DNA of 35,963 bases. It comes from Desulfobacteraceae bacterium. Lineage in GTDB: Bacteria; Desulfobacterota; Desulfobacteria; Desulfobacterales; Desulfosalsimonadaceae. Below, piece by piece: positions 21,417-29,413 of this stretch; position 1 is the stretch's first letter, and every line of letters begins with the position of its first letter. The notes under the pieces were generated by a model, which made no database searches, was not told the DNA's origin, and was given only the letters and a program-made list of their open reading frames with translations. The stretch lies in the NCBI GenBank assembly GCA_011390465.1, contig JAABSH010000038.1, forward strand, positions 1 through 35,963, in the 5' to 3' direction. The position numbers were made by a program, and so were the translations under genes.

Positions 21417-22595
21417 TTACAGAAACACTTCTTTCCAGGGCAATCCGTGGATGTTGAGCTTTTCCATAAACGGTGCCGGGTCAAACTGTTCCATGTTAAA
21501 CACGCCTTTTCCCCGCCATTTGGCAGTCAGCATCATCATGGCGCCGATCATGGCCGGAACCCCGGTGGTGTAGGAAATGGCCTGGGACCGGACTTCCTCG
21601 TAGCATTTTTCATGGTCGCAGATATTGTAAATATAATACTGTCGGTCCTTGCCGTCTTTTTTGCCCTTAATTAGGCAGCCGATGCAGGTCCGGCCTTTGG
21701 TGAGCGGCCCCAGGGACGCCGGGTCAGGCAGCAGGGCTTTTAAGAATTTCAAAGGGATGATTTCTTTGCCCTCATACATCACCGGATCGATGCGTGTCAT
21801 GCCCACGTTTTCAAGCACTTCCAGGTGCTTGAGGTAATTGTCCGAAAAGGTCATCCAGAACCGGGCCTTTTTGACGCCGGGGATGTGCCGGACAATGGAT
21901 TCCAGTTCTTCATGGTACATGAGGTAGATTTTTTTTGGACCGATGCCTTCGGGAAAATCGAATTCCTTGGACACGGACAGGGGATCGGTTTCCTTCCATG
22001 CACCGCTGTCATAATATTTGCCTTTTGCCGTAACCTCCCGGATATTGATTTCCGGGTTGAAATTGGTGGCAAAAGGTTGGCCGTGGTCTCCGGCGTTGCA
22101 GTCAATGATGTCGATTTCTGAGATTTCGTCAAAGTGTTTTTTGCAGGCCCAGGCACAGAATACATTGGTGACCCCGGGATCGAACCCGCTGCCGAGAAGG
22201 GCCATGATGCCGCGGTCTTTAAACCGGTCGTGATAGTCCCACTGCCATTGGTAACAGAATTTCGCTTCGTCCGGGGGCTCGTAATTGGCAGTATCCAGAT
22301 AATCCACCCCGGTTTCCAGACAGGCGTCCATGATGTGCAGATCCTGATAGGGAAGGGCCACGTTGATGACGAGATCCGGCGTGAATTTTTGGATCAGGGC
22401 CACTAGCTCCGGCACGTTATCTGCGTCCACCCGGGCGGTTTGAATGGGCCGGTCGATCTGGGCCGCGATTTTTTCGCATTTTTCAACGGTCCGGCTGGCC
22501 AGGCAGATGTCCGTAAAAACCTCGGGCACCTGGGCGCATTTGTGGGTGACCACCTGACCCACGCCGCCGGCGCCGATGATGAGTACACGTGACAT
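21417..22595 (-). CDS. Carboxynorspermidine/carboxyspermidine synthase (saccharopine dehydrogenase-like)
   Basis: 392-aa NAD(P)H-dependent reductase that condenses putrescine or diaminopropane with aspartate semialdehyde to carboxy(nor)spermidine. Seen: Rossmann motif IIGAGGVGQVV (6-16), SRTVEKCEKIA, DLVINVALPYQDLHIMDACL, YLDTANYEPP, the saccharopine-dehydrogenase fold segment GSGFDPGVTNVFCAWA, and the C-terminal SYTTGVPAMIGAMMM. Pairing with nspC separates it from the lysine-pathway enzyme. AAAGGAGG precedes the ATG. Spermidine is the likely product because speA and speB supply putrescine. Confidence 0.92.
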   Translation of the reverse strand: MSRVLIIGAGGVGQVVTHKCAQVPEVFTDICLASRTVEKCEKIAAQIDRPIQTARVDADNVPELVALIQKFTPDLVINVALPYQDLHIMDACLETGVDYLDTANYEPPDEAKFCYQWQWDYHDRFKDRGIMALLGSGFDPGVTNVFCAWACKKHFDEISEIDIIDCNAGDHGQPFATNFNPEINIREVTAKGKYYDSGAWKETDPLSVSKEFDFPEGIGPKKIYLMYHEELESIVRHIPGVKKARFWMTFSDNYLKHLEVLENVGMTRIDPVMYEGKEIIPLKFLKALLPDPASLGPLTKGRTCIGCLIKGKKDGKDRQYYIYNICDHEKCYEEVRSQAISYTTGVPAMIGAMMMLTAKWRGKGVFNMEQFDPAPFMEKLNIHGLPWKEVFL

Positions 22596-22611
22596 TTATT
22601 TTCCTCCTTTG

Positions 22612-22718
22612 TAAGCGTTCACAGGGCACCGCATCTGCTTTGTTCCCGGGCACTTGAAGTACGACGAGTACGTCTTCGTGCCCGGCGCCTCGCATCTGCG
22701 GCACCCTGCAAACGCTTA
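22612..22718. repeat. 107-bp imperfect palindrome upstream of carboxynorspermidine synthase
   Basis: Nested arms: TAAGCGTT / AACGCTTA at the ends, CAGGGCACCGC / GCGGCACCCTG inside (imperfect), CCGGGCAC / GTGCCCGG, and a central GTACGACGAGTAC. It could fold as one long hairpin. No T-tract. Different sequence from the two other repeat families. Confidence 0.7.
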
Positions 22719-22811
22719 TAAATCAGTTATTTATGAAAAATTAAAAATTTTGACACCGTGAACGGTTACTCTCCTTTTACCTTAAACCTTCCACCTTCCA
22801 CCTTCAGCCTT

Positions 22812-24731
22812 TTATTCAAAATACGTATAACCGCGCAACCCGGACTGATAGGCCTTCATGATTTTCTGGCGTTCCTGGGGCGTGATCAGGCCACGGCGCA
22901 CGGCTTTTTCAGCGGTTTCCCGAAAATTCACCACAATGGCTTTGATGTCATACTCTACATAGGAGAGCACATCCGCCACGGAATCCCCTTCGATTTCCCG
23001 GACAAACTTGAAATCCCCGTCTTTTTTGATTTCAATGCTCACGATGTTGGTGTCTCCCAGCAGGTTGTGCAAATCCCCCAGGGTTTCCTGGTATGCCCCC
23101 ACCAGAAAGACACCGAGGTAATATTCTTCATCGTCTTTGAGCTCATGCAGGAGCAGGGAGTTTTTAACGTCATGGGTGTCGATGAATTTGTCGATTTTCC
23201 CGTCACAGTCACAGGTGATGTCCGCCAGAATGGCGTTCCGGGTGGGCGTTTCGTTTAGGCGGTGTACCGGCATGATGGGAAACAAATGATCAATGGCCCA
23301 GGCATCGGGCAGGGATTGGAATACACTGAAATTCCCGTAATAAATATCTGCCAGGGCATTTTCAATGCCATCCAGTTCCGGGGGAATTTTTTTCATTTTT
23401 TTCAGATCCGCACCGATGCGTTTTAAAATATGCCAGAAAATGTTTTCCCCCATGGCCCGTTCCCGCAGGGTAATGTTGCCGTGCTTGAACAGCTGGCGGA
23501 TTTCATCCCGGTAATACAGGGCATCGTTATAGCATTCCTGCATGTTCTTGAGGGTGAGTGTTTTCAAGACTTCCATGAGGTTGATGATCATTTCCGGGGT
23601 GTCTTCGGAAAACTGCTCCGGCAGGGGCAGGGTTTCAAAACTGCTCACATCAATGATATTGAAGAGCAGCACGGAATAATAGGCCACCATGGCCCGGCCG
23701 GATTCCGTGATGATGGTGGGGTGGGGGATGCCCCGGTCATCCAGGGTGCCCATGATCACTTCAATAATGTCCGCACAATACTCGTCCAGGGTATAGTTGC
23801 GGCTGGAGGTGAAATTGGTGTGGGACCCGTCATAATCCACGGCCAGGCCGCCGCCCAGATCCAGATATCCCATGGGCGCGCCCTCGTCTACCAGGCCCGC
23901 GTAAACCCGGCAGGCTTCCACCACCGCAAACCGGATGTCCCGGATATTGGGAATCTGGGAACCCAGGTGGTAATGCAAGAGCTGGAGGCAGTCGAGCATA
24001 TTGTTTTCTTTCAGAAAATCCACCGTTTCAATGACCTGGGTCATGTTGAGGCCGAAAATGCTGCGGTCGCCCCCGGATTCGGTCCAGTGGCCCCCGGCCC
24101 GGGAGGAAAGCTTGATCCGCAATCCGATCAGGGGATCTATCTCCAGCTTTTTGGCCCGTTTCAGGATCAGGGGCAGCTCGGATGGCATTTCAATGACAAA
24201 AAAACATTTAAAGCCCATTTTGCGGGCATAGAGGCCCAGGTCGATAAACTCCTCATCTTTATATCCATTGCAGATGAGGCAGGCTTCCGTGTCTTTGAGC
24301 AGGGAAATGGCGGCAATGAGTTCCGCTTTGCTTCCGGCTTCCAGCCCGTGATGGTAACGGGAGCCGAAATGGGTCACCTCTTCCACCACCTGGTGCTGCT
24401 GATTGACTTTGATGGGGTAGACCCCCCGGTAGTCGCCCTGATAGCCGAAGGTGCTGATGGCGCTTCTGAAGCTCTCATGCAGCAGGGAAATCTGGGACTG
24501 GAGAATGTCCCCCAGCCGCAGAAGGATGGGCATGCTGAAGCCCCTTTCCTTGATGCCGGAAATAATGTCCATCATGCTCACGGCATTGGCAGGGTCCCCG
24601 CCTTTGGGCCGGATCAGGATTTCGCCTTTTTCGGATATATCGAAATACCCGCCCCCCCAGTTGCGGATGGCGTATAAATCCACGGAATTTTCAATGGTCC
24701 ATCGTTCCAGGGAACTGACATTCTTTTTCAT
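22812..24731 (-). CDS. speA: Biosynthetic arginine decarboxylase
   Basis: PLP fold-type III decarboxylase, 639 aa from the ATG at 24731, producing agmatine from arginine. Seen: WTIENSVDLYAIRNWGGGYF at the N-terminus, the PLP Lys in YPIKVNQQ (residue 108 from this start), IGLRIKLSSRAGGHW, HYHLGSQIPN, YLDLGGGLAVDYDGS, ITESGRAMVAYYSVL and PVHRLNETP. The frame is open 25 codons further to a TTG (24806), but neither start has a clear ribosome site; the ATG directly precedes conserved sequence. It begins the polyamine cluster and the region upstream holds two repeat elements. Confidence 0.93.
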   Translation of the reverse strand: MKKNVSSLERWTIENSVDLYAIRNWGGGYFDISEKGEILIRPKGGDPANAVSMMDIISGIKERGFSMPILLRLGDILQSQISLLHESFRSAISTFGYQGDYRGVYPIKVNQQHQVVEEVTHFGSRYHHGLEAGSKAELIAAISLLKDTEACLICNGYKDEEFIDLGLYARKMGFKCFFVIEMPSELPLILKRAKKLEIDPLIGLRIKLSSRAGGHWTESGGDRSIFGLNMTQVIETVDFLKENNMLDCLQLLHYHLGSQIPNIRDIRFAVVEACRVYAGLVDEGAPMGYLDLGGGLAVDYDGSHTNFTSSRNYTLDEYCADIIEVIMGTLDDRGIPHPTIITESGRAMVAYYSVLLFNIIDVSSFETLPLPEQFSEDTPEMIINLMEVLKTLTLKNMQECYNDALYYRDEIRQLFKHGNITLRERAMGENIFWHILKRIGADLKKMKKIPPELDGIENALADIYYGNFSVFQSLPDAWAIDHLFPIMPVHRLNETPTRNAILADITCDCDGKIDKFIDTHDVKNSLLLHELKDDEEYYLGVFLVGAYQETLGDLHNLLGDTNIVSIEIKKDGDFKFVREIEGDSVADVLSYVEYDIKAIVVNFRETAEKAVRRGLITPQERQKIMKAYQSGLRGYTYFE

Positions 24732-24876
24732 GGGCAGAATCGCGTTTTTTAAGTTTTTTTGTAAATTCAAAAAAGCCGCCGCCAGCTGTTGCTGTTTTGT
24801 GTCCAACAGGTGCGGCAGACGGATAAAAAAATTTGTTCTTAGACGGATATATGAAAAATATCAACAGGTGAATGCC

Positions 24877-25001
24877 AACGGCTTCGCAAAAAGGCCAATT
24901 TCTTTGTTGCGCTGCATCCCTCGCTGCTTCAACGTACTTTCAGTACGAATCATTGCTCGGGATTTGCGCGCCTCGAACTTGTGCCTTTTTTCTTTGCCGT
25001 T
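24877..25001. repeat. Imperfect palindromic interspersed repeat, copy 2
   Basis: AACGGCTTCGCAAAAAGGCC to GTGCCTTTTTTCTTTGCCGT T, with inner TTGTTGCGCTGCATCCC / GGGATTTGCGCGCC and a central hairpin CGTACTTTCAGTACG. Clear relative of 15307-15430. It lies between speA and the MITE. The rest of the 584-bp gap (25002-25088, 25234-25390) shows no convincing gene; a 72-codon frame from 25282 has weak protein-like text only. Confidence 0.8.
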
Positions 25002-25088
25002 TAAGTTTTTTGGATTTAATAAATTACGAACAAATTTTTCATAACTCGTTATAGCTAAAATCCGGTGACATCAAAAGGAAAAATTAAA

Positions 25089-25233
25089 TCACCGCTATCA
25101 ATGTCGTTAACTTAAGAGGTTTCAATGTAGGGGAGGGGTTTACCCCCTCCCGCGAAAAAGGCGACCAATGCCGGGAGGGGATAAACCCCTCCCCTACGCA
25201 TATAGCCTAAGTTAATGACATTGTCACCGCTAT
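25089..25233. mobile_element. 125-bp palindromic MITE, copy 2, with perfect 10-bp target duplication
   Basis: Element 25099-25223, nearly identical to 19964-20088 (differences include ATGTCG at the left end and the central loop). It is flanked on both sides by TCACCGCTAT (25089-25098 and 25224-25233), a perfect 10-bp direct repeat. No internal gene; it must be moved in trans. Confidence 0.9.
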
Positions 25234-25390
25234 TGGAGTGAATCGGACCGCATCGCATTCCCGGCAGGATTCGCTTTAAACTTGAAGAAAACCCTTGTCG
25301 CTGATATTACGGCTGTGACTGGCAAATTCCTTGATGAAAGTGATGTTCCCGAGAATGTAAACCCATTTTTTAAGAAACCGGACCAGAAAA

Positions 25391-26722
25391 ATGATTTTTC
25401 AGAAATTATACGATCAACTGCCCCAGGCGGTTTTTTTCAGTGTCAAAGGGGCGAACCGCCTCCGCCAGACCGCCGTTGCCCTGGGCAGATCAGGAATTGA
25501 CTGGGTGATCGAAGGCCGTCCCGCGCCGCCGGTGCTCATGCGAAAGACGTTTGAGCGGCTGGGGGCCACCTATATCAAGATCGGCCAGCTGATTGCCAGC
25601 TCGCCGTCCCTGTTTCCCGAAGAATATGTCAAGGCGTTTCACCAGTGCCTGGACCAGACCGAGCCGGTGCCGTTTAATCAAATGCACAAAATTTTAAAGG
25701 CCGAACTGGGCCGGGATTATCTGGGCACGGTTTTTTCAGACATTGATCCCAATCCCATTGCGTCGGCCTCCATTGCCCAGGTATATGCCGCCACCCTTGG
25801 CACCGGCGAGAAAGTGGTGATTAAAATCCAGCGGCCCGGCGTTAAAACCATTCTGACCACGGATCTTAATTTTCTGTATTATTCTGCCGCTGTTCTGGAG
25901 CGGCTGGTGCCCCGGCTGCAGCATATTTCCCTTGCCGGCATTTTGTCTGAAATCCGGCGCACGGTGTTTGAAGAATGCGATTTTATTAAAGAGGCTGAAA
26001 ACATCGGTATTTTTGCTGAATTTTTGCAAAAATCCGGAAATACAAAGGTGGTGACCCCGAAAGTGTTTTCCCATGCGTCCACCCGCCGGGTGCTGACCAT
26101 GGAACGGCTCTATGGGATCCCGTTGACGGATCGGGAGCAGTTCCTGAAATCCACGGACCAGCCGCAGGTGGTATTGGGCGCGGCCTTTGAAACATGGCTG
26201 GCCAGCGTGGCCGGGTGCGAATTGTTTCACGCGGATCTGCACGCGGGCAATCTGATGATTCTGGGAGACGGGCGGGTGGGGTTCATTGATTTCGGCATTG
26301 TGGGCCGCATTTCTGAAAAAACCAAAAACGGGGTTATGGCCCTGATCCAGGCCATGATTGTAAAAGATTATATGACCATTGCCGAATCCATGCTGGTCAT
26401 CGGCATGACCCGGAAGAAAGTGGATACCGCCATGCTGGCAAAGGATCTGGAGGATTTTTACCATGCCAGTGAATCTTACGCCATTGAGGGATTGCAGGTC
26501 TATCCGCCAGCCCTGGAAGAACCCGAACAGATTCTTCTCGATATGGTCCGTATTGCCGAGGCCCACGGCATCCGGTTTCCCCGGGAGTTCACCCTGCTCT
26601 TAAAGCAGTTTCTCTATTTTGACAGTTACAGTGATATCCTGTTTGATATGGATATGATGCTGGATGACATGATGCTGGACGTGGATTTTTTTAACCGGCG
26701 GCTTCAATTTCCAGAGGAATAA
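25391..26722 (+). CDS. ABC1/UbiB-family atypical protein kinase
   Basis: 443 aa, related to UbiB/AarF/COQ8. Seen: the KxGQ motif in YIKIGQLIASSPSLFPEEY (about 57-75), the Ala-rich loop ASASIAQVYAA, VVIKIQRPGV, catalytic loop HADLHAGNLM and metal-binding DFGIVGR; a methionine/Asp-rich C-terminal helix (DMDMMLDDMMLDVDF). No strong TM helix at the C-terminus. Family members help quinone/isoprenoid lipid metabolism through ATPase activity. No ubi or men gene is adjacent. The start lacks a good ribosome site; an overlapping 72-codon frame from 25282 might act as a leader. The downstream gene follows after 30 bp. Confidence 0.88.
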   Translation: MIFQKLYDQLPQAVFFSVKGANRLRQTAVALGRSGIDWVIEGRPAPPVLMRKTFERLGATYIKIGQLIASSPSLFPEEYVKAFHQCLDQTEPVPFNQMHKILKAELGRDYLGTVFSDIDPNPIASASIAQVYAATLGTGEKVVIKIQRPGVKTILTTDLNFLYYSAAVLERLVPRLQHISLAGILSEIRRTVFEECDFIKEAENIGIFAEFLQKSGNTKVVTPKVFSHASTRRVLTMERLYGIPLTDREQFLKSTDQPQVVLGAAFETWLASVAGCELFHADLHAGNLMILGDGRVGFIDFGIVGRISEKTKNGVMALIQAMIVKDYMTIAESMLVIGMTRKKVDTAMLAKDLEDFYHASESYAIEGLQVYPPALEEPEQILLDMVRIAEAHGIRFPREFTLLLKQFLYFDSYSDILFDMDMMLDDMMLDVDFFNRRLQFPEE

Positions 26723-26752
26723 GCCGAAGGATTTTTAAGCGGAGACGGACCT

Positions 26753-27607
26753 GTGAATTTAAAAAAAGTATTTAGATTCAAGCGTTTAAAATCCAACAGA
26801 ACAACCAGAATCGCAGTGTTCGGCAATTGCCAGGCCAGTGCCATCGCCGGAATGCTGAGTACTGGCTTGCCTTCTTCTGATTACCAGGTTGAGGCGCTTT
26901 CCAACAATGCCAGAACCGGGGGGATGAAAAGTGCAGATGAAATTATATCCGTCATAGAAAAATGCGACATCCTTATTTTTCAGCCACTGGGGGAAAATCA
27001 CGGCCGCTTGAGCGAGCAAAATATCCGGCGCAGGGCTGCTAACGTTGACCTTTTAATATCATACCCATACATGTTCAACAGCGGCATGTATTCCTTGAGT
27101 CATGCGCCGAAGGCACCGGATCATGATTACGGTCTGATTTACGGTGAAGAAGTTATTTTTGATTTGTTAAGAGAACAGGATATAAAATCAATAATCAAGG
27201 ATTATGAAAAGGGAAAAATCGATTTTAACTTGGAAAATCGATTTCAGCACTGCATTAACGGATTGCGGGGTCGGGAATCTTTAACAGACATAAAGATATC
27301 CTATTTTATATTAGATAATTACAAATCTGAAAAACTTTTTTTAAGTCACAATCATCCGGCGACTCACTTATTGCAAGAGGTATGTCGGCAGATCAAGGAA
27401 ATTTCCGGTCTTCCATTATCGCTGGATTGGATTGATTTGAAAAAAGAAAATATTGGCAGATTACCTGAAACAAATACCCCGATCAGCCCCTATGATAAAA
27501 AAACTCACGGCTATGTGTTTGATGCCCATAAAGACTGGTTTGAAAAAGGAAGAAAATTGATTGAGATGATTGGTGCGAGTCATGCAAAAACAGTAAGCTC
27601 TTTGTAG
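26753..27607 (+). CDS. WcbI-like polysaccharide biosynthesis protein (putative acetyltransferase)
   Basis: 284-aa cytoplasmic protein. Seen: the N-terminal strand-loop RIAVFGNCQASAIAGML (19-35), typical of the WcbI/SGNH-like family with its N-C-Q active-site loop; ILIFQPLGENHGRLSE; LISYPYMFNSGMYSLSHAP; and SHNHPATHLLQEV near the C-terminus, which resembles the conserved histidines of these proteins. GTG start with GGAG eight bases upstream. More AT-rich than the neighbours, so it may be acquired. No capsule genes are nearby; assignment rests on the N-terminal motif. Confidence 0.65.
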   Translation: MNLKKVFRFKRLKSNRTTRIAVFGNCQASAIAGMLSTGLPSSDYQVEALSNNARTGGMKSADEIISVIEKCDILIFQPLGENHGRLSEQNIRRRAANVDLLISYPYMFNSGMYSLSHAPKAPDHDYGLIYGEEVIFDLLREQDIKSIIKDYEKGKIDFNLENRFQHCINGLRGRESLTDIKISYFILDNYKSEKLFLSHNHPATHLLQEVCRQIKEISGLPLSLDWIDLKKENIGRLPETNTPISPYDKKTHGYVFDAHKDWFEKGRKLIEMIGASHAKTVSSL

Positions 27608-27688
27608 GTATGCTTTTCTTGGTAGTGAGAGCGCCACATAAAAGGAAACCATTGATAAGTTAAAATTTTCAGGAGGAGCTACTATTCC

Positions 27689-29401
27689 ATGAAAACAATG
27701 GCCACCCAGCTTTCCCTGCTGCTCCGGATGGGGCAGCGCCGGAGCAATGTGCGGCTGCTGGTCAAGTTTATTTTGATCCTGACGTTTTTTTTCGTCCTGT
27801 TCAGTGTGCTGTTTCATATGATCATGCTCTATGAGGGCCGCCGCTACTCCTGGGTGACCGGGTTTTACTGGACACTTACCACCATGAGCACCCTGGGCTT
27901 CGGGGACATCACATTTACCAGTGATGCGGGTAAAATTTTTTCCGTGGTGGTGCTCTTGTCCGGCATTGTGTTTCTTTTGATCATGCTGCCTTTTACTTTT
28001 ATTCAGTTTTTTTACGCGCCCTGGCTGGAAGCGCAGAACAAAGCCAGAGCCCCCCGCAGTGTTCCCGAGGATATGACGGGCCATGTGATTTTCACGTTTT
28101 TTGATGATGTTACCGTGAATCTGATTGAAAAACTGGAACAATACGGCAGGGATTACGTGATTGTGACCGGAGAGCTCCAGAACGCGCTGGATCTTCATGA
28201 TCTGGGGTTTCACTCGGTTTTCGGGGATCTGGATGATCCGCGCACCTACCAGCGAATCCGGGTGGACGCGGCATCACTGGTGGTGGTGATGAATGACGAC
28301 ATGGTCAGCACCAATATCATTTACACCATCCGGGAAATCAGTCCAAACGTGCGGACAGTGACGAACGCGGATATGGATGAATCTTTAGATATTCTGCAAC
28401 TGGCCGGCAGCACCCATGTGTTTCAGTTTACCAAAATGCTGGGCCGGTCTCTGGCCCGCCGGATTTTAGGGGTGGGCATGAAAGCTAATATTGTGGGCCG
28501 GTTTGATGATCTGCGCATCGCGGAAGCCCCAGCCATGCGGACCTGGATGCAGGGAAAAACCCTGGCTGAAACCCGGCTGCGGGAAAAAGCCGGCGTCACG
28601 GTGGTGGGCGTATGGGATCAGGGAAAATTTGCGATTCCAACGGCAGAAACCAGAATGAATGATTCCACCGTGCTGCTGCTGGCCGGCACCGGGGACCACC
28701 TGGACCGGTTTGACGCGCTCATGGGGTTTTCTGAAGAAGACTCCCCGAAAATCGCACCGGTTCTGGTGCTGGGCGGCGGGCGGGTGGGGCAGGCCGTTGC
28801 CCTGTCTCTGGATGCCCGGGGCGTGGATTATCGGGTGGTGGAAAAAAATGCCGCCATTGCCGCCAAACACGATCGCTTTATAAAAGGCAGTGCCGGCGAT
28901 CTGGAGATCCTGACCCGGGCCGGTATTGAAGAGACCCCGGCCATCATTATCACCACCCACGATGACAATGTGAATATTTATCTGACCATTTACTGCCGGC
29001 GGCTGCGGCCGGATGCCCAGATTATCTGCCGGGCCAGCCTGGACCGGAACGTCAATACCCTGCACCGGGCCGGGGCCAACCTGGTGATGTCCTTCAGCGC
29101 CATGGTCAATTCAACGATTATGAATTTGCTGGAACCCCAGCAGATGCTCATGTTGTCCGAAGGGTTGAACGTGTTTCGCGTGGCCGTGCCCGGGCCCCTG
29201 GCCCATCGGCGGCTCAAGGCCGCGCAAATCCGGGAAGATACCGGATGCAGTGTGGTGGCGGTTAAACACAAAGAGGAGCTGACCATTAATCCGGATCCGG
29301 AAACCGTTCTGGCAAAAATCGATGAACTGCTGCTGATCGGAACGGCCCGGGCGGAAAAAGCGTTTGTGGAAAAATATCCTGTCGGCGAAGGCAAAACATA
29401 G
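27689..29401 (+). CDS. Two-TM potassium channel with tandem RCK (TrkA-N/TrkA-C) domains
   Basis: 570-aa inner-membrane channel. Seen: TM1 (about 22-47), pore helix WTLTTMS and selectivity filter TLGFGD (68-73; classic form TVGYGD), TM2 (about 83-107), then two cytoplasmic RCK halves. The first has degenerate nucleotide-binding text (VIFTFFDDVTVNLIEKL); the second has the full VLVLGGGRVGQAVALSL Rossmann loop and VKGSAGD-like FIKGSAGDLEILTRAG. Each is followed by a TrkA-C part (ETRLREKAGVTVVGVWDQG; AAQIREDTGCSVVAV). AGGAGGAGC precedes ATG. The Kef-type antiporter starts 12 bp downstream, so they are co-transcribed. Confidence 0.9.
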   Translation: MKTMATQLSLLLRMGQRRSNVRLLVKFILILTFFFVLFSVLFHMIMLYEGRRYSWVTGFYWTLTTMSTLGFGDITFTSDAGKIFSVVVLLSGIVFLLIMLPFTFIQFFYAPWLEAQNKARAPRSVPEDMTGHVIFTFFDDVTVNLIEKLEQYGRDYVIVTGELQNALDLHDLGFHSVFGDLDDPRTYQRIRVDAASLVVVMNDDMVSTNIIYTIREISPNVRTVTNADMDESLDILQLAGSTHVFQFTKMLGRSLARRILGVGMKANIVGRFDDLRIAEAPAMRTWMQGKTLAETRLREKAGVTVVGVWDQGKFAIPTAETRMNDSTVLLLAGTGDHLDRFDALMGFSEEDSPKIAPVLVLGGGRVGQAVALSLDARGVDYRVVEKNAAIAAKHDRFIKGSAGDLEILTRAGIEETPAIIITTHDDNVNIYLTIYCRRLRPDAQIICRASLDRNVNTLHRAGANLVMSFSAMVNSTIMNLLEPQQMLMLSEGLNVFRVAVPGPLAHRRLKAAQIREDTGCSVVAVKHKEELTINPDPETVLAKIDELLLIGTARAEKAFVEKYPVGEGKT

Positions 29402-29413
29402 GAAAGGAAATTA

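Noticed and set aside
23430-24677. 415-codon open frame on the plus strand
   Set aside because: It is antisense to speA, whose full set of motifs is on the minus strand. The product is His/Gly/Phe-rich low-quality text typical of shadow frames.
24732-24806. Longer start (TTG) for speA
   Set aside because: No ribosome site, no homology in the 25 added residues; kept only as an alternative.
24877-25001. Terminator for speA-upstream transcription
   Set aside because: The T-rich parts are internal to a family of interspersed palindromes and not placed at the end of a GC stem.
25282-25500. 72-codon plus frame before the ABC1 kinase
   Set aside because: Its second half overlaps the kinase in another frame with Pro/Arg-rich text. 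The first half is weakly protein-like but has no family or ribosome site.
25736-26566. 276-codon open frame on the minus strand
   Set aside because: Antisense to the ABC1 kinase, no recognisable domain.
27461-28213. 250-codon minus frame across the WcbI/channel boundary
   Set aside because: Spans two well-supported plus-strand genes and reads as His/Gln-rich shadow sequence.
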